Positions 26,571 through 35,503 of a stretch of DNA of 64,000 bases are shown here, piece by piece (position 1 is the first letter of the stretch; every line of letters starts with the position of its first letter). The stretch comes from Devosia sp. YIM 151766 (GTDB taxonomy: Bacteria > Pseudomonadota > Alphaproteobacteria > Rhizobiales > Devosiaceae). Made by a program: the position numbers and the translations under genes. The notes under the pieces are model-generated. The model was not told the origin of the DNA and made no database searches. It saw nothing but the letters and a program-made list of their open reading frames with translations. The stretch lies in contig NZ_CP127251.1 of NCBI RefSeq assembly GCF_030285925.1, positions 248,001-312,000 of the forward strand, written 5' to 3'.

Positions 26571-28097
26571 ATGGAAAAAGCTCCCCCAATCGTCGCCTTC
26601 CGGCAGGTCGGCAAGACCTATCCGAACGGCACCGTCGCGCTGACCGACGCCACGTTCGATATAGATAAGGGATCGATCCATGCCATTTGTGGCGAGAACG
26701 GCGCGGGTAAATCCACGCTGATGAAAATCCTGTTTGGCCTGGAAAACCAGAGCACCGGACAGATCATGATCGACGGTGCCGCCGCCGCGGCGGCACCGGA
26801 CTTTGCCGGAAAGCACGGCATCGGCATGGTGCATCAGCATTTCTCGCTGGTGCCCATCCTCACCGTCACCGAGAATATCATTCTAGGCCACGAGCCCATT
26901 CGGGCCATCTTCACCGACCGGGTTCGGGCGCGCGAGCAGGTGGTGGCCTTGAGCAAGCGCTACGACCTGGCAGTCGATCCCGATGCGCGCGTCGAGACCC
27001 TCTCGATCGCGGCGCAGCAGAAGGTGGAAATCCTCAAGGCCCTGTCGCGCCAGACGCGCATGTTGATCCTCGACGAGCCGACGGCCGTATTGTCGCCGCC
27101 GGAAATCGAGGAATTGTTCCGCCGGCTGCGCGATCTGCGCGATAGCGGCATCACCGTGCTGTTCATTTCCCACAAGCTGCATGAAGTCCGCGCATTGGCC
27201 GACAATGTGACCGTGCTGCGCGCCGGGCAGGTTGTGGGCTCCGCCGCGCTGGCCGATATCAGCGATGGAGAAATCACCCGCATGGTGATGGGGCGCGATG
27301 TGGACGTGCCGCGCCGCCGCCGCATGACGCCGGACGCGCCGGTGCTGCTCAAGGTCGCCAATCTTTCCACGGATGCCCGCGACCCGGCGGACCGGATCAG
27401 CGATCTGAGCTTCACCATCCGAGGCGACGAGATTGTCGGGATTGCAGGCGTCGATGGCAGTGGCCAGCGCGGGCTTGCTTCGGCGCTGAGCGGGCTTCTG
27501 CGCCCCTCCGCCGGCAGCGTGAGCTTTGCCGGCACCGACATGACCAAGGCTTCGGCCGCAGCATGGCGCCAGGCCGGATTGGCCTATCTGCCCGCCGACC
27601 GCTTCACCCAGGGCGGGACACCCGCCATGACGCTGATCGACAATGCCATTGCCGGCACGGATGGCGATGCCAGCATACAATGGGGCCCGTTCCTGCGCCG
27701 CCGCAGCATTCGCCGGAAGGTCCGCGACATGGTCGCGAATTATTCCGTGCGGGCGCGCGGCATCGGAGAACGCCTCGATTCCCTATCGGGCGGCAATGCG
27801 CAAAAGCTGATTGCGGCGCGCGAGCTGGACGGGACGCCAAAGCTGCTGATTGCCGACCAGCCGACCCGTGGCATCGACGTCGCCTCGGCGGCCTTCCTGC
27901 ATGGCCGGATCGACGCGGTGGCCCGTCAAGGCGCCGCCATATTGCTGATCACCGCCGACCTGGACGAATTACTACGCCTGGCCGATCGCGTCATCGTGCT
28001 GTTCAACGGGAAGATCGTCGTCGACCTGCCCAATGGTCCCGACCTGACGCCGGCCCGGCTCGGTCCCTATATGCTGGGTCTGGAGACCGCCGCATGA
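26571..28097 (+). CDS. ABC transporter ATP-binding protein, BMP/nucleoside type (double ATPase)
   Basis: A 508-residue fused double ATPase as in nucleoside importers. The first domain has Walker A GENGAGKST near residue 43, a degenerate signature LSIAAQQKVEIL and Walker B MLILDEPTAVL. The second has a degenerate P-loop GVDGSGQRG, an intact signature LSGGNAQKLIAAREL and LLIADQPTRGID. It starts 18 bases after the binding-protein gene and overlaps the first permease by ATGA. It works in the cytoplasm with the permeases at 28094 and 29158. Confidence 0.95.
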   Translation: MEKAPPIVAFRQVGKTYPNGTVALTDATFDIDKGSIHAICGENGAGKSTLMKILFGLENQSTGQIMIDGAAAAAAPDFAGKHGIGMVHQHFSLVPILTVTENIILGHEPIRAIFTDRVRAREQVVALSKRYDLAVDPDARVETLSIAAQQKVEILKALSRQTRMLILDEPTAVLSPPEIEELFRRLRDLRDSGITVLFISHKLHEVRALADNVTVLRAGQVVGSAALADISDGEITRMVMGRDVDVPRRRRMTPDAPVLLKVANLSTDARDPADRISDLSFTIRGDEIVGIAGVDGSGQRGLASALSGLLRPSAGSVSFAGTDMTKASAAAWRQAGLAYLPADRFTQGGTPAMTLIDNAIAGTDGDASIQWGPFLRRRSIRRKVRDMVANYSVRARGIGERLDSLSGGNAQKLIAARELDGTPKLLIADQPTRGIDVASAAFLHGRIDAVARQGAAILLITADLDELLRLADRVIVLFNGKIVVDLPNGPDLTPARLGPYMLGLETAA

Positions 28098-29161
28098 TCC
28101 GCTCCATCCTGGCCGGATTGGCCGAATTCGCGCTCACCCTGATCGTCATCTCCATCGTGATCCTGGCCGTTCTGGTGCCGGTGGCGCTGCTGCGGTCCGA
28201 GCCGATGCAGGTCCTGCAATTGTTCATTCTCGGCCCTTTCGGCTCCATGCGCCATATCGGCAATATCCTCGAGGCGGCGACGCCGACCATGCTGACCGGA
28301 TTGTCGGCGGCGGTGATTTTCCGCGCCGGCAGTTTCAATCTCGGTGTCGAAGGCAGTTTTTTCGTGGGCGGGATCAGCGCCACCGCGGCAGCGCTGCTGC
28401 TGCCCTTGACCGGGTTCATCGCCGCGCCGACCGCCATCGTCATCGGCGCATTGGTGGGCTCGCTGGCCTGCGTGGTGCCGGGCTATCTCCGCGTCAGGTT
28501 CGGCGCCTCCGAAATGGTCAATTCGCTGGTGCTCAATTTCGCCTTTCTCTATGCGGGCATCTTCGTGCTCAATTATTTCCTGCGCGATCCCAATGCGGGG
28601 GCGCTGGCCTCCTATCGGCTGCCCAGCGATTTCACGCTTGAGCGGCTGATGCAGGGCACGCGGCTGCATACCGGCGTCATCGTCGCCTTCATCGCCTGCC
28701 TCGTGGGCGGTATCTGGCTCTACGCCACGCGGTCGGGACTTAATGTGCGCATTGTCGGCGCCGGTCCGGGCATGGCGCAGCATCTGGGGCTCAGCGCTTC
28801 GGGACTGGTCATGCGGGCGCAGATCATCGGCGGCCTGGTCGCCGGCATGGCCGGGGCCATCGAGGTGCTGGGGCTCTATAACCGCTTCACCTGGACCAGC
28901 TTGCCCGGCCATGGCTGGACCGGCATCACCGTGGCGATCCTGGCGCGCGAGAACCCATTTCTGGTGATCCCGGCAGCATTGTTCCTGGCCTATCTGCAGG
29001 TCGGCGGCGATAGCCTGGCGCGCAATCTGGACGTGCCGAGCGAAGTCGTGGGGCTGGTCACCGCCGCCATCATGCTGGTGGCCACCGCCACCGCCATCTT
29101 CCGGCATCCCGCCTTCCTGCGGCTCATTCGCGACATCAAGGGCCAGGAGCAGGCAGCATGA
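28094..29161 (+). CDS. ABC transporter permease, BMP/nucleoside type (first)
   Basis: A 355-residue permease of the BPD_transp_2 family, the larger of the two usually paired in BMP-type importers. FRAGSFNLGVEGSFFVG near residue 80 is the conserved equivalent of the NIGxEGQ motif. The ATG at 28094 overlaps the ATPase stop; the frame stays open far upstream only as a shadow of the ATPase gene. It overlaps the next permease by ATGA. Confidence 0.94.
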   Translation: MIRSILAGLAEFALTLIVISIVILAVLVPVALLRSEPMQVLQLFILGPFGSMRHIGNILEAATPTMLTGLSAAVIFRAGSFNLGVEGSFFVGGISATAAALLLPLTGFIAAPTAIVIGALVGSLACVVPGYLRVRFGASEMVNSLVLNFAFLYAGIFVLNYFLRDPNAGALASYRLPSDFTLERLMQGTRLHTGVIVAFIACLVGGIWLYATRSGLNVRIVGAGPGMAQHLGLSASGLVMRAQIIGGLVAGMAGAIEVLGLYNRFTWTSLPGHGWTGITVAILARENPFLVIPAALFLAYLQVGGDSLARNLDVPSEVVGLVTAAIMLVATATAIFRHPAFLRLIRDIKGQEQAA

Positions 29162-30081
29162 TCGAGGTGCTCTGGAACAATCTGTCCGATCCGGCCCTGT
29201 TCGCCACCGTGCTGCGGGTGATGACTCCATTGCTGCTGGCGGCGATCGGCATCCTGATCTCCGACCGCGCCGGCGTGCTGAATATCGGCATGGAAGGCAT
29301 CATGCTGTCCGGCGCGCTGGTCGGCGTGCTGGCCAGCGCCTGGACCGGGCAGCCCTTTATCGGACTGTTCGCGGCGCTGCTCTGTGGCGGCCTGCTCGGC
29401 GCCCTGATGGCGCTGGCGATCAATGGGCTGGGCACGAATTTCATCATCACCGGCATCGCGCTGAACCTGGCCGCCGCCTCGGCGACGACGCTGGGCGTGT
29501 TCCTGGCGACCGGCGACAAAGGCATGTCCGGCGCGCTGCAGAGCGGGGTTTTGCCCAATCTGCACATTCCCCTCATCCGCGACATTCCGGTGCTGGGGCC
29601 GCTTTTGTCGGGCCACCACATGCTGACCTATATCGCCATCCTGGCGGTGCCGCTGGTGTCGATCATGCTGGCCCGGACCCCGTTCGGCCTGCATATCCGG
29701 GCCGTTGGCTCGGACCATAAAGCGGCCGCCACGGCGGGCGTTTCGCGCAACCGCACGCAATTGCAGGCACTGGCCCTGTCCGGCGTGTTCGGCGGCGCGG
29801 CCGGCGCCTATCTGTCGATGGGCTATGTCAGCTGGTTCGCCCAGAACATGACGGCCGGGCGCGGCTTCATCGCCATCGCCGCCGAGGTGATGGGCATGGG
29901 CACGGCCTGGGGCACATTCGCCGCCGCCGCCGTGCTCGGAATAGCCGAAACAACGGCGATCACCATGCAGACCATGGGCCTGCCCAATGAGCTGATGCAG
30001 ATGATCCCCTACATCGTGCCGGTATTGGTGCTGACAATTTATGCAGCCCGCCGCCAGGCCAAGACACGCACCCGTTCTTAA
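29158..30081 (+). CDS. ABC transporter permease, BMP/nucleoside type (second)
   Basis: A 307-residue second permease. The family motif SDRAGVLNIGMEGIMLSGAL lies near residues 35-54. It starts within the stop of the first permease gene and ends 17 bases before the ADP-ribosylglycohydrolase gene, so all five genes are probably one transcript. Confidence 0.94.
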   Translation: MIEVLWNNLSDPALFATVLRVMTPLLLAAIGILISDRAGVLNIGMEGIMLSGALVGVLASAWTGQPFIGLFAALLCGGLLGALMALAINGLGTNFIITGIALNLAAASATTLGVFLATGDKGMSGALQSGVLPNLHIPLIRDIPVLGPLLSGHHMLTYIAILAVPLVSIMLARTPFGLHIRAVGSDHKAAATAGVSRNRTQLQALALSGVFGGAAGAYLSMGYVSWFAQNMTAGRGFIAIAAEVMGMGTAWGTFAAAAVLGIAETTAITMQTMGLPNELMQMIPYIVPVLVLTIYAARRQAKTRTRS

Positions 30082-30098
30082 ATCCGAAGGAATATTCC

Positions 30099-31481
30099 AT
30101 GAAAGCCTGGGAATTGACGCGCGACCTGTTGCGCAACACCAAGCCGATCGTCCGCACCGCGGAAGAGCAGACCTGGGACGCCAGCGCCGTCATGGCCGCG
30201 GGCGACATGAATCTGGCCATGTTCTGGAAGAGCAATGTGCCCGGTTCGGCGGCGCCGGAATGCCTGATGGCGGGTGCGCTGCAATCGATGGCCAACAAGG
30301 GCTATGTGCTGGCGCCATATCAGGACCTGCTGGCCGAGGGCCTGGCCGTGCTCGAGGCCGGCGATTTCGAGACGCTATACATGATCGACATGCGCCTGCG
30401 GGTGATCATGCAGAATGCCAAGCCCGATCCCGAGCATCCCTCGCAGAAGACGCTTCGTTATGCCGATTGGGATGCGTTGGACAAGGACACTGCCTGGCCG
30501 GCCGATGAAGCGGTCGACGTGCATGGCGACAAGTTCGCGGACCAGACCCGCGCCGCCTGGCTGGGCCAGTTTGTCGGCGCCGCCGCCGGCACCGCGCTCG
30601 AAGGCTACACGGCCGAGAACATTGCCGAAGCGTTCGGCCCGATCCGCGATTATGTGCGCGAGCCCAATACCTATAACGACGACATCACGTTCGAATTGGC
30701 CTTCCTCGAAGCGTTTGGCGAAAAGGGCCATGCGGTCACCAGCACCGATATTGCCGAGCGCTGGACCGGCATGATCCCCATGGGCTGGTCGGCCGAGGGG
30801 ATTGCCCTGGCCAATATCCGCCGTGGCGTTCTCCCCCCGCTGAGCGGCTCGCTCGACAATCCGTTCGACGAATGGATCGGCGGGCAGATGCGTGGCACGA
30901 TCTGCGGCATGGTGGCGCCGGGCCGCGCCCGCGAAGCCGCTCGCCTCGCCTATCTCGACGGACAGATTTCGGCAGCCGGCAATGGCATTCTGGGCGAGGT
31001 GTTCAACGCGGTGCTCGCGGCCCGCGCCTATACCGCCACCGACACCCGCGACCTGCTGGTATCGACCTGCGCCTTGTTCTCGACCCGCACCGAATATGGA
31101 GCGGTATTGGAATTCGCGCTCAATGCATGCCGGACCTCGCCGGACTGGCAGTCGGCCTGGGCCAAATGCGATGCCGAATATGTCGAATATAACTGGATTC
31201 ACGTTTATCCGAACGCGGCGGCGCAGGTCGTGGCGCTCTGGTTCGGCAATGGCGATTTCGACCTGACGCTGGAAATCGTCTGCGGCATCGGCCATGACGT
31301 GGACTGCAATGCCGCACAGATCCTGTGCGTCATCGGCATTCTCAAGGGCACCGACGTCATCGCCGAGCGCTGGTATGCCCCCCTGATCGCCGGCGACATC
31401 GTCACCTATATGCGCCGCCCGGCCACAATCGCCTTCGAGGATCTGCTGGCGCAAACCATCCAGGCGGTTACCCGGCGGTAA
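30099..31481 (+). CDS. ADP-ribosylglycohydrolase-family protein with N-terminal extension
   Basis: A 460-residue protein. The ARH/DraG-type domain runs from about residue 146 (DQTRAAWLGQFVGAAAGTAL) to near the end. The metal-site motifs are NDD at 193-195, matching the usual TDDT, and GHDVDCNAA with Asp400 and Asp402, matching GxDxDxxA. In the first block GDALG is altered to GAAAG. About 145 N-terminal residues are outside the domain and not recognised. No signal peptide. ARH proteins hydrolyse ADP-ribosyl-arginine, ADP-ribose-like or nucleoside-linked glycosidic bonds. As last gene of a BMP-type transporter operon it probably cleaves the imported N-glycoside, which is inference. Substrate unknown. 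Confidence 0.85.
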   Translation: MKAWELTRDLLRNTKPIVRTAEEQTWDASAVMAAGDMNLAMFWKSNVPGSAAPECLMAGALQSMANKGYVLAPYQDLLAEGLAVLEAGDFETLYMIDMRLRVIMQNAKPDPEHPSQKTLRYADWDALDKDTAWPADEAVDVHGDKFADQTRAAWLGQFVGAAAGTALEGYTAENIAEAFGPIRDYVREPNTYNDDITFELAFLEAFGEKGHAVTSTDIAERWTGMIPMGWSAEGIALANIRRGVLPPLSGSLDNPFDEWIGGQMRGTICGMVAPGRAREAARLAYLDGQISAAGNGILGEVFNAVLAARAYTATDTRDLLVSTCALFSTRTEYGAVLEFALNACRTSPDWQSAWAKCDAEYVEYNWIHVYPNAAAQVVALWFGNGDFDLTLEIVCGIGHDVDCNAAQILCVIGILKGTDVIAERWYAPLIAGDIVTYMRRPATIAFEDLLAQTIQAVTRR

Positions 31482-31517
31482 GCAATGGTCTGCACTCTTT
31501 GACAACGCATTCATGAC

Positions 31518-31547
31518 GCGGTCCGGCTCCTAAAAACGCCGGACCGC
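31518..31547. terminator. Hairpin between ADP-ribosylglycohydrolase and osmoprotectant operons
   Basis: GCGGTCCGGC and GCCGGACCGC pair perfectly around a ten-base loop, 37 bases after the ADP-ribosylglycohydrolase stop. A terminator is likely by position, though only TTC follows. Confidence 0.55.
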
Positions 31548-31645
31548 TTCATGGGACTGGAACCACTGGGCGAGGGTGGAAGTTTTGCATTGAGGTCTGG
31601 CCTGCTCGAAACCGGGGCAGGGATTTGCGTCTCAAAGGAATTGTC

Positions 31646-32557
31646 ATGCGTCACGCCATAGCTCTCCCCGCTGCGCTCGCCGCGCTCGTCCTGTTGTCCG
31701 GCACAGCGTTCGCGCAGGTTGTCGTTTCCTCCAAGATCGACACCGAAGGCGGTGTGCTTGGCAATGTCATCAAGCAAGTGCTCGAAGCTGCCGACATTGC
31801 GGTGGAAGACCGCATCCAGCTTGGGGCTACCCCGATCATGCGCGCGGCGATCATCGCCGGCGAGATCGACATCTATCCCGAATATACCGGCAATGGCGCC
31901 TTCTTCTTCGATCGTGGCGAGGAGCCGATCTGGAACCATGCGGATCAGGCCTATGACGAAGTCGCCCGCCTCGACTACGAAGCCAATGACATCGTCTGGC
32001 TGACGCCTTCACCGGCCAATAATACCTGGGCCGTGGCGCTGCGCAGCGATCTGGCGGATGCCAATGAGCTGACCACGTTCTCCCAATTCGGCGCCTGGGT
32101 CGCCGGCGGCGGCGAGGTCAAGCTCGCCGCGTCCTCGGAATTCGTCAATTCACCCGCCGCATTGCCTAAATTCCAGGACGTCTATGGATTTTCGCTGTCC
32201 CCGGATCAGTTGATCGTGCTGTCGGGCGGCGACACGGCGGCGACCATCGCGGCGGCGGCCCAGCAGACCAATGGCGCCAATGCCGCCATGGTCTATGGCA
32301 CGGATGGCGGCATCGCGCCCTCGGGCCTGGTTGTGCTCGATGACGACAAGGGCGTGCAGCCGGTTTACCAGCCGGCCCCGATCATCCGCGAGGCGGTTCT
32401 TCTGGAATATCCGCAAATCGAGGACCTGCTCAGCCCGGTTTTCGAAGCCCTTACCCTGGAGGTCCTGCAAGACCTCAATGGCCGTGTCCAGGTCGGCGGC
32501 GAGCCCGCTGCGGCGGTGGCCAGCGATTTCCTGAGCCAAAACGGATTTCTGGACTAA
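31646..32557 (+). CDS. Osmoprotectant ABC transporter substrate-binding protein (YehZ/OsmF, OpuAC type)
   Basis: A 303-residue periplasmic binding protein for quaternary amines such as glycine betaine. Signal peptide ends FAQ near residue 22. VSSKIDTEGGVLGNVI and IDIYPEYTGNGAFFF near residue 75 are diagnostic of the OsmF/OpuC group. ATG at 31646 has AAAGGAA just upstream. First of four genes ending at 35496. Ligand specificity not provable from sequence; YehZ-type proteins can have low affinity for betaine. Confidence 0.92.
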   Translation: MRHAIALPAALAALVLLSGTAFAQVVVSSKIDTEGGVLGNVIKQVLEAADIAVEDRIQLGATPIMRAAIIAGEIDIYPEYTGNGAFFFDRGEEPIWNHADQAYDEVARLDYEANDIVWLTPSPANNTWAVALRSDLADANELTTFSQFGAWVAGGGEVKLAASSEFVNSPAALPKFQDVYGFSLSPDQLIVLSGGDTAATIAAAAQQTNGANAAMVYGTDGGIAPSGLVVLDDDKGVQPVYQPAPIIREAVLLEYPQIEDLLSPVFEALTLEVLQDLNGRVQVGGEPAAAVASDFLSQNGFLD

Positions 32558-32639
32558 GGTGGCCGGGGCGGCGCGCAATGCTGCCGAGCAGCACTGAGCC
32601 GCGGCGCTTTCTGCGGCCCGATGTCATTATGGGGCGCCG

Positions 32640-33830
32640 ATGACCATTGCAGATGCCGCCGGCGATGATCGCAGCGCCCAATGGCGTCGGCTCGATCCGC
32701 TTGGAATGATGATCGCCTTGCTGGCCGGGACCGGGCTGTGCCTGCCCTTCGCCGTTTTTAAGGCCAACCGCATCGTCCCCGGAGATGGATTGCTGTTATG
32801 GCAGGCGCTGCCTCCGGCAGCCTCTGCGGGGCTGCTCGCTCTATTGGCGGCGGCGATGGCCGTGGCGATGCTCAAGGTCTCTGTCCCGATCAAGCTGCTG
32901 GCGAGCGCCCTTATCCTGCTGGCGCTGGCCCTGTCGATCGGCATTGCCGCGACTGCATTGACGCCGCCGGACAGCGATTATGCCCGAATAGCCATCGGGG
33001 CGGGCTTTTGGCTCGTCGCCTTCGCGCTGGCGCTGATGCTGACCGATGCGCTGTCCAGGCTGAATCCAGGCCCCTGGGCGCGTATGGGCTTTGTGTTGCT
33101 GGCGGCGGCAATCCTCGTCGCCATGTTTTGGAGCGGGGTCTGGAACGAGCTCTCCATCCTCAAGGAATATGGGAGCCGCGCGCCCGGCTTCTGGCATGAG
33201 GCGCGCACCCATCTGCTGCTCGCCCTGGGATCGGTAGCGCTGGCCGTGGCGATCGGCGTACCGACCGGCATTGCCTGCTACAAGATGCCGATATTGCGCG
33301 CCGGTACGCTCAATGTGCTCAACGTCATCCAGACCATTCCCTCCATTGCGCTGTTCGGCATGCTGATCGTGCCTCTGGGCTGGGTGGCCGCCAATGTGCC
33401 GGGCGCGGGAACCATCGGCATTTCGGGAATTGGCACGGCCCCCGCATTGGTGGCGCTGGTCGCCTATGCCCTTTTGCCCATCGTCGCCAATACGCTGACC
33501 GGGCTCACCGGCCTGCCGGAGGCGACGGTCGAAGCGGCCCGCGGCGTGGGCATGAGCTGGAGCCAAAGGCTCTTCTGGGTCGAACTGCCTCTCGGCTTTC
33601 CGGTGATCCTTGCGGGGATGCGCATCGTACTGGTGCAGAATATCGGTCTGGCCACGATTGCCGCCCTGATCGGGGGCGGCGGCTTCGGCGTTTTCGTCTT
33701 TCAGGGCATTGGGCAGACCGCTATCGACCTGGTGCTGCTGGGGGCGGTGCCCACCGTGGCTCTGGCCTTTGTGGCCGCCGTCCTGCTCGATGGCTTGATC
33801 GAGCTTTCTACGGGGAGGCGGCCGGCATGA
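32640..33830 (+). CDS. Osmoprotectant ABC transporter permease (YehY type)
   Basis: A 396-residue permease, longer than ordinary OpuCB (about 210-220) because an extra hydrophobic N-terminal region with several membrane segments precedes the transport domain, as in YehY. The transport domain starts near residue 190 (LLLALGSVALAVAIGVPTGI). The EAA-like loop is ATVEAARGVGMSWSQRLFWV. The 82-base gap before it holds no clear feature. Its stop overlaps the ATPase start (ATGA). Confidence 0.92.
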   Translation: MTIADAAGDDRSAQWRRLDPLGMMIALLAGTGLCLPFAVFKANRIVPGDGLLLWQALPPAASAGLLALLAAAMAVAMLKVSVPIKLLASALILLALALSIGIAATALTPPDSDYARIAIGAGFWLVAFALALMLTDALSRLNPGPWARMGFVLLAAAILVAMFWSGVWNELSILKEYGSRAPGFWHEARTHLLLALGSVALAVAIGVPTGIACYKMPILRAGTLNVLNVIQTIPSIALFGMLIVPLGWVAANVPGAGTIGISGIGTAPALVALVAYALLPIVANTLTGLTGLPEATVEAARGVGMSWSQRLFWVELPLGFPVILAGMRIVLVQNIGLATIAALIGGGGFGVFVFQGIGQTAIDLVLLGAVPTVALAFVAAVLLDGLIELSTGRRPA

Positions 33831-34759
33831 TCGAGATCGACAACGTATCGAAAGTCTACCGGGATGCACGGGCCGTCGCCGATGTCAGTCTCACCATCGA
33901 GCCGCATTCCATCTGTACGTTGGTCGGCACCTCGGGATCGGGCAAGACCACGCTGCTGCGCATGATCAACCGGCTGGTGCAGCCGTCCAGCGGACAGATT
34001 CGCGTCGATGGGCACGATGTCAACAGCGTGCCCGCTTATGAATTGCGCCGCCGCATGGGCTATGTGATCCAGGGCAACGGGCTGTTCCCCCATTGGACCA
34101 TCGCCCAGAATGTGGGCACCGTGCCGCGCCTCCTGGGCTGGGACCAGGCCATTATCGCGCGGCGCGTGGATGAGTTGCTGGAGCTCTTCCAACTCGATCC
34201 CGCCAGCTATCGCAACCGTATGCCGCACCAGCTTTCCGGCGGACAGCGGCAGCGCGTCGGGGTGGCGAGGGCGCTCGCCGCCAAGCCGAACATCCTGCTC
34301 ATGGACGAACCTTTCGGCGCCCTCGATCCGATAACGCGCGGCAAGGCGCAGGAAGACCTGCTCGCCATCCAGCAGAAATTCGGCACCACGATCGTCTTCG
34401 TCACCCATGACATGGACGAGGCCATCCATCTGGGCGACCGCATCGCCGTGATGGACAAGGGCCGCCTGCTGCAACATGCGCGGCCGGCCGAGATCATCGC
34501 CAATCCCGCCACCGATTTCGTGCGGGAACTCGTGGGCACCACCGATCGGGCGTTTCGGCTGCTTTCCTTGTCGCCGGTGGGTGATCATCTGGAGCCCGGC
34601 GAGGCTGAAGGAGAGCCGTTCGAAGCGGGGATGAGCCTTCGCAGCGCCTATTCGGAGCTTTTGTGGGCAGGGCGCAAAGCCGCGCCGATACAGCGGGACG
34701 GGCGCATTGTCGGCATCGTCACGCTTGCCGGCCTCGGACAGCTGGCGGCCAAACCGTGA
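33827..34759 (+). CDS. Osmoprotectant ABC transporter ATP-binding protein (OpuCA/YehX type)
   Basis: A 310-residue ATPase. Walker A GTSGSGKTT near 36, MGYVIQGNGLFPHWTI as Q-loop with the GLFPH typical of OpuA/ProV relatives, signature [15 protein letters not shown], Walker [13 protein letters not shown] and H-loop VTHDMDEA. The C-terminal tail (last 60-70 residues) resembles one CBS-type segment rather than a full pair. Overlaps both neighbours by four bases. Confidence 0.94.
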   Translation: MIEIDNVSKVYRDARAVADVSLTIEPHSICTLVGTSGSGKTTLLRMINRLVQPSSGQIRVDGHDVNSVPAYELRRRMGYVIQGNGLFPHWTIAQNVGTVPRLLGWDQAIIARRVDELLELFQLDPASYRNRMPHQLSGGQRQRVGVARALAAKPNILLMDEPFGALDPITRGKAQEDLLAIQQKFGTTIVFVTHDMDEAIHLGDRIAVMDKGRLLQHARPAEIIANPATDFVRELVGTTDRAFRLLSLSPVGDHLEPGEAEGEPFEAGMSLRSAYSELLWAGRKAAPIQRDGRIVGIVTLAGLGQLAAKP

Positions 34760-35496
34760 CGAGAACAGGACTGCTCATCAGGCTGGCGGTGCTGGTGCTC
34801 ATGATCTGGCTGGTGGTGAATCCATCCGCCTTCACGGAATTTTTCGCGCTATTCGCCCGCAACGGGCAGCCGGCCATTTACAATCAGGGCAGCCTGCTCG
34901 TCATCACGGCCAGTCACCTGTTGATCGTTCTCGTCGCCATCAGTGCTTCGGCCGTGCTGGCCATCGGCCTTGCCATCCTGGTGACCCGGCCCTTCGGCGC
35001 CGAATTTCTTCCGGTTTCCCGGGCCGTCGCCAATATCGGCCAGACCTTTCCGCCGGTGGCTGTCCTGGCATTATGCGTGCCGATGCTGGGCTTCGGCACG
35101 ACGCCAACGCTGGCGGCGCTTTTCCTTTACGGGCTCTTGCCCATTTTTGAGAATACCTTGGCCGGCCTCACCAGCGTCCCGCCGGCGGTGACCGAGGCCG
35201 CCAAGGGAATGGGCATGACCCCTTGGCAGCGCTTGCTGCGGATCGAGCTGCCGCTGTCCTTGCCGCTGGTTCTTTCCGGCTTGCGGCTCTCGACAACCAT
35301 CGCTCTGTCCACCGCGACCATCGGCTCGACCGTTGCGGCACGAACCCTGGGGGAAGTCATCATTGCCGGCCTGCAATCGGGCAATACCGCCTTCGTGGTG
35401 CAGGGCGGACTGATCGTGGGGGCATTGGCGGTCCTTATCCATGACGGATTCGCGGCGCTGGAGCGCTGGCAGGCCGCCCGCATCGGAGCACATTGA
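34756..35496 (+). CDS. Osmoprotectant ABC transporter permease (YehW/OpuCB type)
   Basis: A 246-residue second permease. It begins with GTG inside the ATPase stop (GTGA overlap), consistent with coupling; the frame open further upstream is a shadow. Membrane segments run from residue 5 on, and the EAA loop reads VTEAAKGMGMTPWQRLLRI near residue 150. It ends seven bases from the convergent PfkB kinase gene, leaving no room for a separate terminator. Confidence 0.93.
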   Translation: MTRTGLLIRLAVLVLMIWLVVNPSAFTEFFALFARNGQPAIYNQGSLLVITASHLLIVLVAISASAVLAIGLAILVTRPFGAEFLPVSRAVANIGQTFPPVAVLALCVPMLGFGTTPTLAALFLYGLLPIFENTLAGLTSVPPAVTEAAKGMGMTPWQRLLRIELPLSLPLVLSGLRLSTTIALSTATIGSTVAARTLGEVIIAGLQSGNTAFVVQGGLIVGALAVLIHDGFAALERWQAARIGAH

Positions 35497-35503
35497 GCCC
35501 GAA

